From assembly GCF_000203815.1 (NCBI RefSeq), contig NW_004457737.1, forward strand, positions 1,240,001 through 1,304,000: a stretch of DNA of 64,000 nt, written 5' to 3'. A program made the position numbers and the translations under genes. The notes beneath the pieces were generated by a model, which worked only from the letters and a program-made list of their open reading frames with translations, was not told the origin of the DNA and made no database searches. Below are positions 12,886 to 25,998 of this stretch, one piece after another. The DNA is from Cavenderia fasciculata. Lineage: Eukaryota; Evosea; Eumycetozoa; Acytosteliales; Cavenderiaceae. Each line of letters starts with the position of its first letter. Positions within the stretch are counted from its first letter, which is position 1.

Positions 12886-15195
12886 CCTTCTTCTTCTCTA
12901 CTAATAGTACTAGTACTCTCTACTCGTAGTGGTGTCTCGTCGTCGTCGTCGATATATACTACTATTGCTGCTGCTGCTGCTGTTGCTGTCGTCTGTCTCT
13001 GTGAAAAGTTGAATGATGTCATCCAAATCCAACCAATCTATCCGTTCGATCCGATCACCAAGAACAACCAACAACAATAATATTCAATTATATATATTGT
13101 AGTAATACTGTTTGTTTAGAATTGCAACTTGTAAAAAAAAACAAAAAAGAATAGAATGATCAAGTATAAAAAATGTCTCTTTTTCTCTTTCTTCTTCTTC
13201 TTCTGAATACTTTAAAATTAGATCTTTGTTATGTACCTATGTAAATGTAAGTATGAATACAATATAAACAATTAATTATTAATATTCTTTGTTTGTTTGT
13301 TTTTAATTTTTACTACTACACTTTTAGCAATTCATCAATTTGAAAACAAACAAAGTATAGTACTATAGTATATATTGTAATGGTTGATTGTGATTCTTTA
13401 CTTTTTGTATATACAACAATGATCTATTGACTATGATTACAATGATAAGATGTATCTAAATATATCTTTATCCTATCTATCCTATCTACCCTATCTATCT
13501 ATCTATATCTATTTATTCTAAAATTTGAAGTTGATTGAGATTGATTGATTGATTGTTCGATCGATCGATCAGATGATTAGTCAAAAAGACGGACAAGATA
13601 TATAAAGATGATGTTGAACGCCGACGCTGGTTATTGGGTTGGTTTGTTTGCAATGAATCACAACAAGACAACCAAAATAAATTTGTGATAAAAAAAAAAA
13701 AAAAAAAAAAAAAAGGATTTGTTTTTTTTAATTAAATTGAGAGGGAAATTGTTACAAACAACAACCCAACCGCTGAGCTGATCGATGGACTGGATAAGAT
13801 AAAAAGTGACGAACGATCGTGTATGTATTACAAGATTTGGATTGTGAAACTATAAATAGGCGTGCATGCTGCATGGGTATGGGATATATGATCTTCTTTA
13901 CTTTTTTTAGTTTTGGTTTGGTTGTATTATAATTGTTATTTTATAAAACTACTACTACCTCTTACTTTAATTGTTTCTCCATCATCCTCCTCCTCCTCCT
14001 CCTCCTCTAGTAGTACCGTACCACCACATACACATAAAGAAACACACTGGGTGTGTGTTGTATTTGTAATTTGAATCGAATGTGCACGACCCTCCCTCCT
14101 ACCTCCTATCCCATCGCAATGTGCCTATCGTAATGCATGTACAATAGTTGATCATGATGATGAATGAAGAGGGTAAGCAAGCATGCGTATCGTATCGTAT
14201 CCATATCAATCAATCGATCAAGAAGAAGAGGGTGGGGTATGTATGAGGTAGGTAGGTGGGTGAGGGTGGGTAATCCAATTGATTTTGAAAACAAGTTGAT
14301 GGTGTGTTTGGTCAATTGAAAGTAGAATTCGCGTTGTGATTATTAAGCCATGATGATTGTTGGTCTACGTCATGTCCTCTAAAGGCGTCATTCCCATTGT
14401 TGATTGACTGATTGGTGATTGTTTAAAATATCTTGATGAATCTAATCGATCGATGGTTATTGTTGTTGCTGTCATGATGATGAATGAAAATTCTCCCTCC
14501 AAAATTAATTAATTCTCTTCATGACATGATAGTGCTGTGCTGTGCTGTGTTCTCGCGCAGTACAAGTAGTAAATATAAATACATCTAGATTTATGAATTC
14601 ATAACCCATTCTTCATCCTAAAGTTGAATTCATTCATTCATTCATTCGAGACAGACATCATCCATCAAATGACGATGGTGATTGAGATTTAATTTAACTT
14701 GTTACCCTATACTACTTGTGTTGATGATCAATCTTCACATCATCATCATCAACATCATCATCATCATGACTTTTATATTGTATTGTAATTGTATTGTTCT
14801 TATTCTTATGATTCTGTGATGAATATATTCATCTACATAACCATCGCATCGCATCACAACACACAAATTAACTGTCTCTATATATGACTGGTACGACTAA
14901 ATGGTGAACTATTCTATTCTAATCTATTCTATTCTTACCTGATATTCTGTTTTTTTCTGAATGCTGTCTGTCTCCTCCTCTCTTGTGTTGTTGCAGTTAA
15001 AGTGCGTATCAATAGTTAATTAACCTAACAGCTAAACTCTTTTTGAATTCAAACAAAAAAAATTTAAAAAAAATTATAAAAAATATTTTGAACTGCGGAA
15101 GATGGACCATTCATTCTCTATTTAGATAGATAGATAGATACATACATACATAATATTACATACAACAAACAATCAATCAGTCAATAAAAACAAAA
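12886..15195. other. Intergenic, 2.3 kb
   Basis: I see no gene here. The stretch holds simple repeats: CTAT repeats near 13475-13510, an A run at about 13690-13715, CTC repeats near 13990, ATTC repeats near 14630-14650 and ATC repeats near 14740-14770. It separates the 5' end of smkA from a short plus-strand ORF and probably contains the smkA promoter. Confidence 0.6.
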
Positions 15196-15339
15196 ATGAA
15201 TAAAAATATAACAGTATTCGATAAATTTTCATATATTTTAGGTTTAATTGTCATGTTGATAGGTGTAGTCATCCCACTGGCTTATATGATTTATAGAAAC
15301 AAAAAAGTATTCTCAACCATTAAATCATCAAAACAATAG
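15196..15339 (+). CDS. 47-residue single-pass membrane micro-protein
   Basis: An uninterrupted ATG-to-TAG frame of 47 codons sits in an AT-rich intergenic stretch. It begins MNKNITVFDKFSYIL and ends in a basic tail (YRNKKVFSTIKSSKQ). In between is a hydrophobic segment of about 20 residues, GLIVMLIGVVIPLAYMI. One membrane helix with a lysine-rich C-terminus suggests a tail facing the cytosol or the mitochondrial matrix, or a small subunit of a membrane complex. The ATG is preceded by an A-rich context (AACAAAA), which is usual for dictyostelid starts. I do not recognise the family. It could be a chance ORF, but the composition and topology are protein-like. Confidence 0.55.
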   Translation: MNKNITVFDKFSYILGLIVMLIGVVIPLAYMIYRNKKVFSTIKSSKQ

Positions 15340-15792
15340 TAATAGTTAGTAGTTAGTAGTAGTATTTAGTAGTCAAAGAAGACAGCAAATACACATAGAT
15401 ACTCAAAACAACACATCAGACATGGAATCATTTGGTTTCTCTTTCTTGCCCGCTCCATTCAACAATCCAGATCCATCTACATGTCTTTTATCTCTCTGAT
15501 CAGAGACAGGAAGTATGTTTGCAAGTGTACACATCATCGTCATCAACTAAACAATGACCTCAAGATCTTGTTGGACAAATCACCCTCTTTTTCCAAGACC
15601 AAAAATAAAAACAGATATTCCAAATATATACATAACTAGTTAAGTTATTTATGTAATTATTAATAATATATAAGATTTATATCATTTTATTCAGTTATTT
15701 AAAAAGTCAAACGACTGACAAGGAGGAGGGAGAGCGAAGGAGTTGGATGCATGCCCAAAAACATGTGATTCCAAGTGCCCACTTGGGTATTA
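15340..15792. other. Intergenic, 450 bases
   Basis: This is the short stretch between the micro-protein gene and the 3' end of the GATA gene (opposite strand, convergent). It includes a 25-codon frame at 15422 that I do not regard as supported. No RNA gene or repeat is recognised. Confidence 0.5.
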
Positions 15793-18700
15793 TCATTGCT
15801 GTGGTGGAATCATCAATTGTGGATGCGGAAGTTGGATATTGGATTGGTGCTGCTGCTGCTGTTGTTGTAAACTTAGGAGCTGTGAGGCAACTGGCATGAC
15901 AGGTGTTTGAGGTGATGTAGATGGTGACTGAAGTGGTCGAGTTAGATATAATTGTTGTTGTTGTTGTTGAGGTTGTTGTTGTTGACCATTTGTAACCATT
16001 TGTTGTTGTAATTGTTGTTGTTGTTGTTGTTGAGGTTGCTGCTGCTGCTGTTGTTGTTGTTGTTGTTGTTGATTATCTTGTTGATTAATAGTTTCAATGA
16101 CTTCTATTTTTGAGGAATCCTCCTTTTTACGCTTTTGAGCCTTTTTGGGATCGATTACTTGGATGCCGGGACCCATCAACTCTTGCTTTTGCTTTTCATT
16201 CTTCATGGACTTTGCCCAAGCGAGACCGCATGCGTTGCAGAGTGTCTTGGCTCCATTGGGCCCACGTCGCCATTCAGGTGTGTTGGTAGCGCCGCAAGTA
16301 TGGCACAACAGCTCGTTCTCGCCGTACCGTGCCTTGCGTCGTCGCTGCGTCTTTTTATTCGAGTTATACAAGAGGTCGCCGCGGGGTGGTGATTTGGGTA
16401 CTTGCACCATATTCGAGTTGACAAGGATTGGTGCACCAATTTTATTCGAGTTGGCTCCTCCCAGCAATGCTGGGTTATAGTACACGCCGTCGGGGGTGCT
16501 AATCAGCTGCGGGTACAAGTGTCCACCACTGCCAACGACTACCGGTGACAACGACATTTGTGGTGATGCTGCATATGCAAACTGTTGTCCTGCCGTTGCA
16601 GGACTGCCTGGAACTTGACTACCCAACGTCGGAGTATTCGATATCGAAGACATATTTGACGATGATGCAGACAATTTTCTAGTTTGTTGTTGTAACATTA
16701 ATACATATGATGCATCAATTCCCTAAATAAATTAAAAATAAAATATATATATATTAATTAAAACAATCAACTTTATACTTGTTAAACATTCTTTTTTCCT
16801 TTTTTCTATACATACAATTGATTTTGTAAATTCACCTAAATCTAAAACAATACTTTGTGAAGCGGTTAATGATTCAACAAGTTCTTGAGGAGAAATGGGA
16901 CCTTTGAGAGCCTTGTTGACAATCTTTGAGACGTTGGACAGCTTTTTGGCAATTTCATTCCAAAAGCCAGTGGTTTGTTGCGTCGCCTCAATGCTAGCAT
17001 TAGCGTGGGATTGGATGGGTGCGCCGGGATAGTTGGAAAAGTATGGCGATGTTGGAGTGGTTGAAACGCCATAGGAAGCAACACCTCTGAATGTAGAATC
17101 TTCGGTAGATGATGATATGGGGATATTGGTATGTTGAATAAAACTAGTGGTTGCTGGTGTTGGTGTGAATTGTGCCTGTTGTTGAATAGATTGTAAATTA
17201 TTATTATTATTGTTTGGATGTTGTTGCATAAGCGATGGATGTGGAATCAATTGTGGATGATGTTGTTGTTGTTGTTGTTGTTGGTGTTGTTGTTGTAAAT
17301 CGTCGTCTTTTTTAATATCATCTACAATTTTTTGTCTCTTGATGGGCGTAGTAGTAGAAGTTGTGCTAGTGGTCGAAGTATTATTATTATTATTATTAAA
17401 TTGTTGTTGTAAATGTTGTTGTTGGAGATGGTGATGATGTAGTTGTTGTTGATGTTGTTGATGTTGTTGATGTTGTTGTAACATCATTTGTGGCATCATT
17501 TGTGACGACTGTTGAAGTGATTGTGTTGGTGGTGGTAATGGAGGTGATTTACTGTTTGAATTGATTGGTGGTTTAGAAATGGACGATGTATTCTTCATCA
17601 TTTGATTTGATTCATCTTGTTTGTTGTTGTTGACGTTGTTGGTTGATTTTCTTTTACCATTGTGTGAAGAGGATGAAGAGGATGATTGTGGTGATAGGTT
17701 GTTGTTGTCGTTGTTGTTTAGATTTTCATTACTATTTACAATAGTCGAGCGATTATTATTATTTACATTGAGGTGGGTTAGGTTATGATGATGATGGTTG
17801 AGGTGATGGTTGGTTGGTTGTTGGTCCTTGGTTTTATGTATCATATTTAACATTTGCTGTTCCGTGGCAATCGACGATGATGACGATGATGAGTATCCAC
17901 CATGATGGTGTCCATTATGCGAACCAGTCGAGCTTCTCCACGGCCCATTGTTATTGCCAATATTCTCAGACGACGCAGGTGAGATGGGTGACGTGTTATA
18001 AACATCACTCGATTCACTTTGATAGTCGTTAGAGTCGCTTTCCGTGTCACTCGAGTGTTTAGGTGTATATCTGACGGGAGACGGCTGGACAACCGTCGAT
18101 GCAGTGGGTGGAGTACCGTCAATCGATGGTAAATCTGGTGATGTATTATTATTATTATTGTCGTTTCCATTACTACTACCATTTCCATTACTATTATTAC
18201 TGCTGCTGCTGCTACTACTGTTACTATTGTTACTTTGACTATTGTTATTGTTGTTAGTGTTATTATTATTGATATGATTGTTTAGACTTTGGATATCTTT
18301 GGCATGATGATGATTAGCTTGATTTGCCAAATTCAACAACAAGAGATTCTTGCTACTTTGTCCACCGCCGTCTTTGAGGTGATGGTATTTCAACTTGTTG
18401 TTCTTGCTATTGTTGTCCAAAAGATCATCGGTGTTGCTGTGGGGAGGTGCAAGAGCTAGTAGATTGGTCGATGATTGAGATGCCGAGTTGGAGAGACTCG
18501 ACTCGTCAAAGATTGATCCATGGGTTGCAGGCACATTATTTTTGTATGGTGAAAAGGTGAGACTGCGCCAAATGTCTTCGAGACTGTTGCTGCTCGAGTT
18601 GGTGATACGTGCCGACGGCCAGTCATTGGCGTCTGCATGCGAGGCGAGCAAGAGGTCTTCGAGACTGTTCTTGGACTTGCCACGCTCAATACGGTGTGGT

Positions 18701-19218
18701 GTAGTGCTGCGCAGTAGGTTGGTGGTCGAGTTGCCGCCACTGTTAAACGCGGCCAAATGCATGTGCTCCAAGCTGTTGCTGTCGCTCATGGCGATCGATA
18801 CGCCACGTCCCTTGTTGGTGAAACTGCTGCCACCGGGATTCAACTTGATCGAGTTGCTACTATAGTGTTTCGACGCAGACTCTTCCTTTTCATTCAATAT
18901 AGATTTCAAATTACTACTACTACCACTGTTGGATTTGTTGATACGTGTTGGTACAGATGTTAAAAGTGATGTTGGAGGTGCCAATGATGATAAATCATCT
19001 TTTCCCCCTGATATAGTTGTTGTATGTGATGTTGATGTTGATGTAGATGTAGATGACGATATCGACGTAGATGCTGATGTCGATGATGTTGATGCTGTTG
19101 ATGACGATTGATCTCCACCGCCGCCGCTACTACTACCACCACCACCACCACTATTACCACCACCACTACTACTACTACTGCTATTTGGAGTTGGTGATAC
19201 TACAGGTGATATATCCAT
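15793..19218 (-). CDS. GATA-type zinc-finger transcription factor
   Basis: Two exons, 19218-16816 and 16722-15793, encode 1,110 residues; the intron is in phase 0 with a GTATGT donor. The single GATA finger is at about residues 940-965. It has the form C-x2-C-x18-C-x2-C, with the core [20 protein letters not shown], followed by a basic tail and preceded by a basic stretch ([12 protein letters not shown]). It should bind WGATAR-type sites in the nucleus. The 18-residue loop is the plant/amoebozoan variant rather than the 17-residue animal form. The rest is low complexity: Ser/Gly/Thr runs at the N-terminus, Asn and His/Gln runs in the middle, and poly-Gln after the finger. Serine-rich repeats of the form NSLED near 165-220 could be phosphorylation-rich modules. 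Dictyostelids have a large gta family; I cannot assign the member. Confidence 0.9.
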
Positions 19219-20941
19219 CGTTATGTATTATGTATTTTATATAAGTTTTCCTTCTTGTTGTTCCTTCTTTCTTTTGAATAAATATAGATAGATAATTTGT
19301 TGGTTGTTATTTCTCTTTGATACTGTTATAATAATCCTAGCTTTTGTTGATGATCTAGAAAATGAATATGAATGTAAGTAATCAATGATAGTCTATCCAA
19401 GAATCACAAAAACAACAACACGACAAATCAATCGATCGATTATAAACAAAAGTAAAGAAAGGTAGGCGGTACCAAAAAAAAAAAAAAACAAACAAAACTG
19501 AATGAATGTTGAGGAGAGTTATCTATACTATAGTTTGCAGTCTCTACACATACAACAGTAAAAAAAACTCGTCTATTTTGTTGTTGTTGTTGTATCTATA
19601 TATTCTATTCTATTGTTAAAGTTATGATGATGATAATAACCAAGCTCGATCAAATTCTTTTGTTTTTGTTACTTTATCTTGATTGATGTTGTTGTATGTT
19701 GTGTTGGTTGGTTGGTTGGTGATGGATGATGATGATGATGGTGTTCTTCTTCTTTCTTTGTTGATGATACTGGTTTTGATCCAATTAAAAAGGTGGTTAA
19801 ACTAAGAAGGATTAATTTGTCAATTGTGGTGTTTAATTGTTGTTGTTGCTACTGCTACTGCTGCTGTTGTTGACTAGTTTGGTTGGTCTCTCTATTCTAT
19901 TCTATGCTATTCTATGCTATTCCTCTTTTTGAATTAACGTATTGTATGAATGAATGAATGATCATTCAACACATATATCCCCAACCGCCGCCATCCATCG
20001 ATCATTCAATCATTCAATATCAAAGATGTTTTTGTTTTGTTTGAAGGGGGGGTAAGGGTGGTGGTGATTGATTGAGTGAGGGGTGGATGGTGGTAACACA
20101 CTGTTCTATTATGGTCACACACAAACATAATAATATAATAAATAAATTAACTAAAAACCACCAGTCTCTCTCTCTCGCTCTCTACCTACACAATATCAAA
20201 CTCGCTGCTGTTTGGAGGTGGTGGGGGTTTGTTTTTCTCATCCTTTCCTTTCCTTTCCTCTCATCCTCCCATTTTGCAAGTGATCAAGATTCAGGTTACA
20301 AATATATATATTTATATCCATCTTTATCTACTAGTAGAACTAACTATTATTATTATTATCCTATTATATTCCAACACTACGATGATGATGATGATATGAT
20401 TATTATTATTACTAATGTGTGATTGGATGGAATCCAAATTAAAGGTATCCCCCATCGCGTGTCGGGTATTGAAATCAATGCATGGATGGGTTGGATGCTT
20501 ATATCTGTCTTGTGCTCCTCCTCCCTTCCTGTGTATCTGCTGATCATCATACTACGTTGTCGAGTGTTTAAATGTGGAAAAGATGGTGATGATGCTGTTT
20601 TAGTCACAAACTATGCGTGCGTGTGACTTTACTCGAGTTGAGATGTAATAACAATTGATTGTTTGATTGATTGATTGTTAAATCAATATACCTTGATATA
20701 TCATAATCATACATACTTATAATACAATATTTTAAATAAATAGTTGTTGTTGTTGTTGTTGTTGTTGTTGTTATTGATTTCCTCTGTTGGTTAGTTATCT
20801 TGTTTACATGTGTCGTCGGTCACCTGTGTTTGAGACTACTATACTATTCTACCCTTATTAGTGTATGTATGTATAAATATAAATAAATAAAGAAAATTGT
20901 TTAACCCTTGGTTGCCTTCATATATATATATGATGGGTGGC

Positions 20942-20981
<40 letters not shown>

Positions 20982-21840
20982 AATAGATCGAGTTAGTAAC
21001 ACAAGTATATTGTATGGTTGTTGCTTTCATCGATGAAAACGGTCAATCACAAACATAACACACTTACAGATATGGTTATGGTTAATCAGACAGATATATA
21101 TATAAAAATGATGGTTGTTTGATTGATTGATTTGACTTGATACCACCCTTCCTTTTTGCTATTGCTGTTGATGTTGATGATGATGTAGTAGACTAAAATT
21201 TTACAATGAATGAAAGAGGGGGGCAGTGGTTGGATGAGATGAATGGGATTAACTTGTAACAAGAATAAATATTTTTATTTTAAGAGAATGTTAGGAAGAA
21301 AAAAAAAAAAAAAAAAAAAAAGTCTCCAAAGGGCTCATCTCAACCGTTTTTTTTTGAAACAAACCGACAGACAAAAGTTTGCACTGAATCAGTGCCCCTC
21401 CAACTTTGGACACCACTCCTGTGTTGTGTGATCAATAATGAAGGAGGGTGGTCTTGTGTGTGTCAAAGAAGAGAATTATTATTATCACAGCTGCATGAAT
21501 GGGTGTTTGTTGAGTCCTCACCTCCAATCAATCGATCAATCAATCAATCCATCATCGTTGCCAAAGTCAAGACTTTCTTTTAATCTGACTGTGTGAGTGA
21601 TCACTTTGGGTTGAGATGGATGGATGGATGGATTGTGATGGTCAATCCGGATACTAGTAGTAGTCCACACAATCAATCAATACACTCCCTCGTCGGAATT
21701 ATGGCTATTTGTGTCTTCCACAAGCTTAGGGACAAAAGAGTCTTGGAGATTTAAAAAATAAATAAAATTTAGTTCATTTGAAACTTCGATAACCTATTCA
21801 ATACGAAAGGACACCTTTATATTGTACAGCTACCCACATC

Positions 21841-21871
<31 letters not shown>

Positions 21872-22030
21872 TTTTCTTTATTTAAACAAGTGTCACACAC
21901 ACATTCCTTCCATTCATTTTTTTAGATATATATACATACTTTGTTCAAAGGAGACATAGATATAGATATATAGATATAGATTTAGATTTAGAGCACTTGT
22001 CGATCGCGATCTCGTCGTTATCAATATAAT
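19219..22030. other. Intergenic, 2.8 kb, between divergent genes
   Basis: This is the shared upstream region of the GATA factor (minus) and the RUN/RH gene (plus). No convincing ORF or RNA gene is present. It contains an A run near 19470, TTG repeats at about 20744-20772, a TAGA microsatellite at about 20942-20981, a long A run near 21299-21321, and ATT repeats near 21844-21871. Long upstream regions are usual for developmental regulators in dictyostelids. Confidence 0.6.
20942..20981. repeat. TAGA tetranucleotide microsatellite
   Basis: About ten uninterrupted copies of the four-base unit TAGA, lying in the intergenic region upstream of two divergent genes. The repeat has no spacers. Confidence 0.9.
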
Positions 22031-25000
22031 ATGATCACTGACAGAGGCTTGCCTCAGCTGCTTTCAGATTTAAATGGATTTATTCAAATACTTTTAACAT
22101 CGACGGCATCGAAAGCAGTTGATCTATCAGCATCACCAAGCTCGGGAGGTGCTCCTCTCTCTCCTACCATCATTGAAGATCAGAACCCTCATCTACTCAA
22201 AATATGTCTCTATGTTGAAAAGATTCTATCTGAAGGTTTAAAAGGTACATATTACACAGATATATGATGATATAATATAATTATATGTGACATGTGACGA
22301 CGAGCAATCTCGAGAATTAATTGAATTGGTTTCTGCAGATGTTAATTTTATTGGAAAGACATGTTTCTTTGATGTACTTGAACATTTGCCAAGTTGTTTA
22401 CCAGATACATCTAGAGTGATCGAATTGGCAAAAGATAGTTGCAAGACTGCTATGGGAAGAGGAAGAGTTGTCATTAGACAAGCATTAAATGAAGGTGCAT
22501 TGGAAATTTATCTTTCTGCTCTATGTTATAATCAATCTATTGTAAAGTAAGAAAAAGAAAACATATAAATTCAAAATATATAAATATTTAATATTATGAT
22601 ATATATATAGATTATTAATCATTATCTTTGTTTCTTTTTTTAGGTCATATTATAAAGAGACAGCATTTTTAAGAAACTCTGAATTCTCTTCAACCTTTTT
22701 AACATTATTACAATCATTGGAACATATTCAATTTGGTTTGGTTGTTCGTGACAGAGATATGGATAAACCAAATTATTGGGATGAAATTACATTTACATTA
22801 CTTAGATCTCAACCACCTCCAACCCCTATTAAAATTCAAAAGGTTGAAACAACACAAGATAACACTGAAAATGAACCAAATATTGATATTCAACAACAAC
22901 AACAACAACAACAAGAGGCAGATCAAATTGATCAACAAAAAGAAGAGGATAAAGAGGATACGGAACATAAAATGATTAGAAATAATTCAGGTGAATTGGA
23001 TATTAATTCATTAAGTAATGTATTGGATGAAATCAATAATGAGGAAAAGGAGAAACTTAGTAATCAGATTATTCAAGCAAATCAAGCCAATTGGAATTCA
23101 ATGTTGGATTCTTTATCACGTTGTTCAAAATCTGTTCTTTTGGATTATGGTGGTAAAGGATCACCAATCACTCTACAAGACAAATGTATTGACAATTTCT
23201 TTACTATTTTTGATCAAATCATTTCAAGTGATTTATTAACTAGTGGTAAGTCAAAAAAAAGTACAAAAATAGATATCTTTTATTTTATTAATCTTTTTTT
23301 ATTTTTATTTTTTTAGTATTAAATAGATGGGTTTGTATTGAAAGATTATGTGAAGGTCATTTAGAAGTACAACAAGTTCAACAAGTTTATAGTACATCTT
23401 CAACCACACATCATAGTCAAACATCATCAGTATTGGATACACGTGTTAAAGCTTGGATCTATAAATTATTGAATCAAGGCAAATTGACCGAGGTATTAAA
23501 ATACCGATTTACCTATGACACTTTGTTGACATTATTGTACAATCCCAATTCCATATTCCACAGTCATCAACATCGTTTACAAATCATTGACACGATATCC
23601 AACCTCGAATCAAAGGTTATATTTCATTTGGCATGGGATAAATTAGAGGTTCATCAACCTGTCATCGTCACTAAAAAGATTAAAATTATTAAAAAAAAGA
23701 TTAGAAAGGTAAAATCACTATCAGATGTAGCTACAAATGATAAAGATGATGATGTTGTTTCAACTATCACTACAACAAGTGATCAATTGGTTGATTCATC
23801 TGCCACTTCAACTCCATCAATTATTGATACAACTGTTGAAGAAAAAATATCAACTTCTCCTCCTCCTCCCCCCTCCCATCTTCCTCCAACTTTTTCATCT
23901 GCATCATCATCAACAACTGATATTTATTCTCAAAAAAACAATACATCAACCAATAGTCTTGCTACAATGACCAATAATAATAATAGTTTTGATGAAGATG
24001 AGAATCCATTTTTAAATAATATTCAACAAAAAAGAATCGATAGTCTAAAGGCAGAGGAGAATAATAATAATAATATGGTTAGTAATCAATCATTTGAATC
24101 ATTAATTATTGAAAATACTATAAATAGTTTATCAGATGATGAAACTATTGACAAGAAAGATGATGATAATTCAAAGACAACAAATTTATCATCATTTGAT
24201 GAAACATTGGCAGAATTATTTAAAAAACAAAGAATGGAATCTAGTTCGTCAACTATTAATTTAAATCAATTGGAGCAATCAATTGAAAATATAAATAATG
24301 ACAGTGATAATAATAATGCAGTAACAAAAGCAATACCAAGAAGTTCACTTTTATCAAATTCACATATTGGAGATTATTTATCAAATCTTGTTCAAGATGA
24401 TATTACACCACCTAGAAGTAGAAGTAGTAGTAGAAGTTCAATGTCAAATCCAATTACAATTGGAAATTCTACCAATAACATTGTCCAAAATGGAAACAGC
24501 TATGGACAATTGGGTGGTAGTACTAATTCAAATAACAGATATAGAAGTAATAGTCATTTTAGTGCCAATGGTGGTGGTGGTGGAAGTGCATCATCTAGTA
24601 GAAAGAGTAGTAATGCTGGTAATTTACAACCAGATACTGGTAATTGGAACGAAGATGGAGCATTCACAAATTATTATCGACCATCAACCAATGGTCATGA
24701 AAAGGAAGCCTTTATCACTCCTACCTACATTCCAAACAACCCATATCTATCAGAAGCTTTGAGAAGAGTAGACAAGGAAAAGGAAGACCATGCAGACAGA
24801 ATGTCAACATCGGTCGATTCATTTGCCAATTATCATATGTTTAATGACTATTATGGTGAAAACTCTCCAACTCCATCATCCATCAAAGAGAAAAAGAATA
24901 GATATGCTGGAGAAGACAATCAAATATTTATTACAAAAGATTTTAAAAAACCTTTATTATCTGCTTCTGAAACAAGTGCAAAGTTTTGTCCTGGTTGTTT

Positions 25001-25998
25001 TAACAAATGTAAAAAAATCGAAAAAAAGAAAACAAAAAATAATAATAATAATAATATATTAACTTTTTTTTTTTTCCTTTTCCATTTTAGTGGGATTTTT
25101 TAAAACAAGATTTTGTTATTATACAGGTGATTGGTATTGTACAACATGTCATCAAAATGATAAGATGATTTTACCATCGAGAATTGTAAATCATTGGGAT
25201 TTTAAAGTTTATCCTATTTGTACACAGGCCAAGTTGTATATTACTCAACATTATTCAATTCCAGTTGATATCTTTATTTGTAATCCAAAAGTATACGAAC
25301 TGTCTCTTCCTCTTGGCAAACTATTGGAAATTCGAAAAAAGTTACATTTTATTGGAGAGTATATTGAGACTTGTCGAAACAAGACATCACTAGAAGGATT
25401 ATGCAAAAATAGAGAGTATTTTGTTACTGAAAATGTCCATCTCTATTCACTTGATGATCTTGAATATTGTTTTGCCGGTCATTTACTTCCTCAAATTGAA
25501 ACATTGATTGAAAAATATATTCATCATGTTACTATTACTTGTATTGTATGTATTAAAATATATACGAGTATATGTATATATTAAAAGAATTATAGTTTTT
25601 GACAATTTTATTTTTTTTTTTTTTTTTTTTTATAGACTTGCAAAGGTAAAGGATATATATGTGAATTTTGTAATAGTGATAAACCAATTTTTTCTTGGAT
25701 GATATTGGATAAACAAAATATAGTTCAATGCAGTAAATGTCATTCATTGTCTCACAAGAAATGTTGGATTGAAGATCATTGTCCCAAATGTATCAGAATT
25801 GCAAAGATTAAAGGAAAACATAATAATAATAGTGATTTAAACAACAACAACAACAATAGCAACAACAACAGTCAAAATAACCAAAACTATGAAGACGATG
25901 CAAATTTTTATACAGGCAATAATTTAAACAACAGTAATAATAATAATCATAATAATAATAATGGAAATTTTAGATACTCTATGAATAAACCTTATTAA
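22031..25998 (+). CDS. RUN domain and Rubicon-homology (RH) protein
   Basis: Six exons: 22031-22244, 22339-22546, 22644-23245, 23317-25008, 25091-25545 and 25636-25998. They give 1,177 residues with consistent phases. The N-terminus (about 50-290) matches a RUN domain (LLKICLYVEKILSEGLK, then GRGRVVIRQALNEGALEIYL), with an inserted Gln/Glu-rich loop. The middle, about 340-890, is Ser/Asn-rich. Residues 895-1120 are the Rubicon-homology zinc-binding domain: CPGCF, RFCYYTGDWYCTTCH, IPSR-like LPSRIVNHWDF, CITCKGKGYICEFC and CSKCHSLSHKKC. Proteins with this pairing (Rubicon, PLEKHM1 type) act at late endosomes and in autophagy through Rab7, and that is the likely role here. The tail is poly-Asn. 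The stop codon overlaps the end of a decayed gene on the other strand. Confidence 0.85.
24771..24839 (+). repeat. Source of a duplicated 69-base fragment
   Basis: This part of exon 4 of the RUN/RH gene recurs in damaged form at 26817-26885 on the same strand. About 60 of 69 aligned positions agree, with two one-base gaps. The exon copy is in frame and part of an intact protein, so it is the likely source. Confidence 0.75.

Noticed and set aside
20942-20981. Possible CRISPR-like array
   Set aside because: It is a plain tetranucleotide microsatellite without spacers, in a eukaryotic genome.
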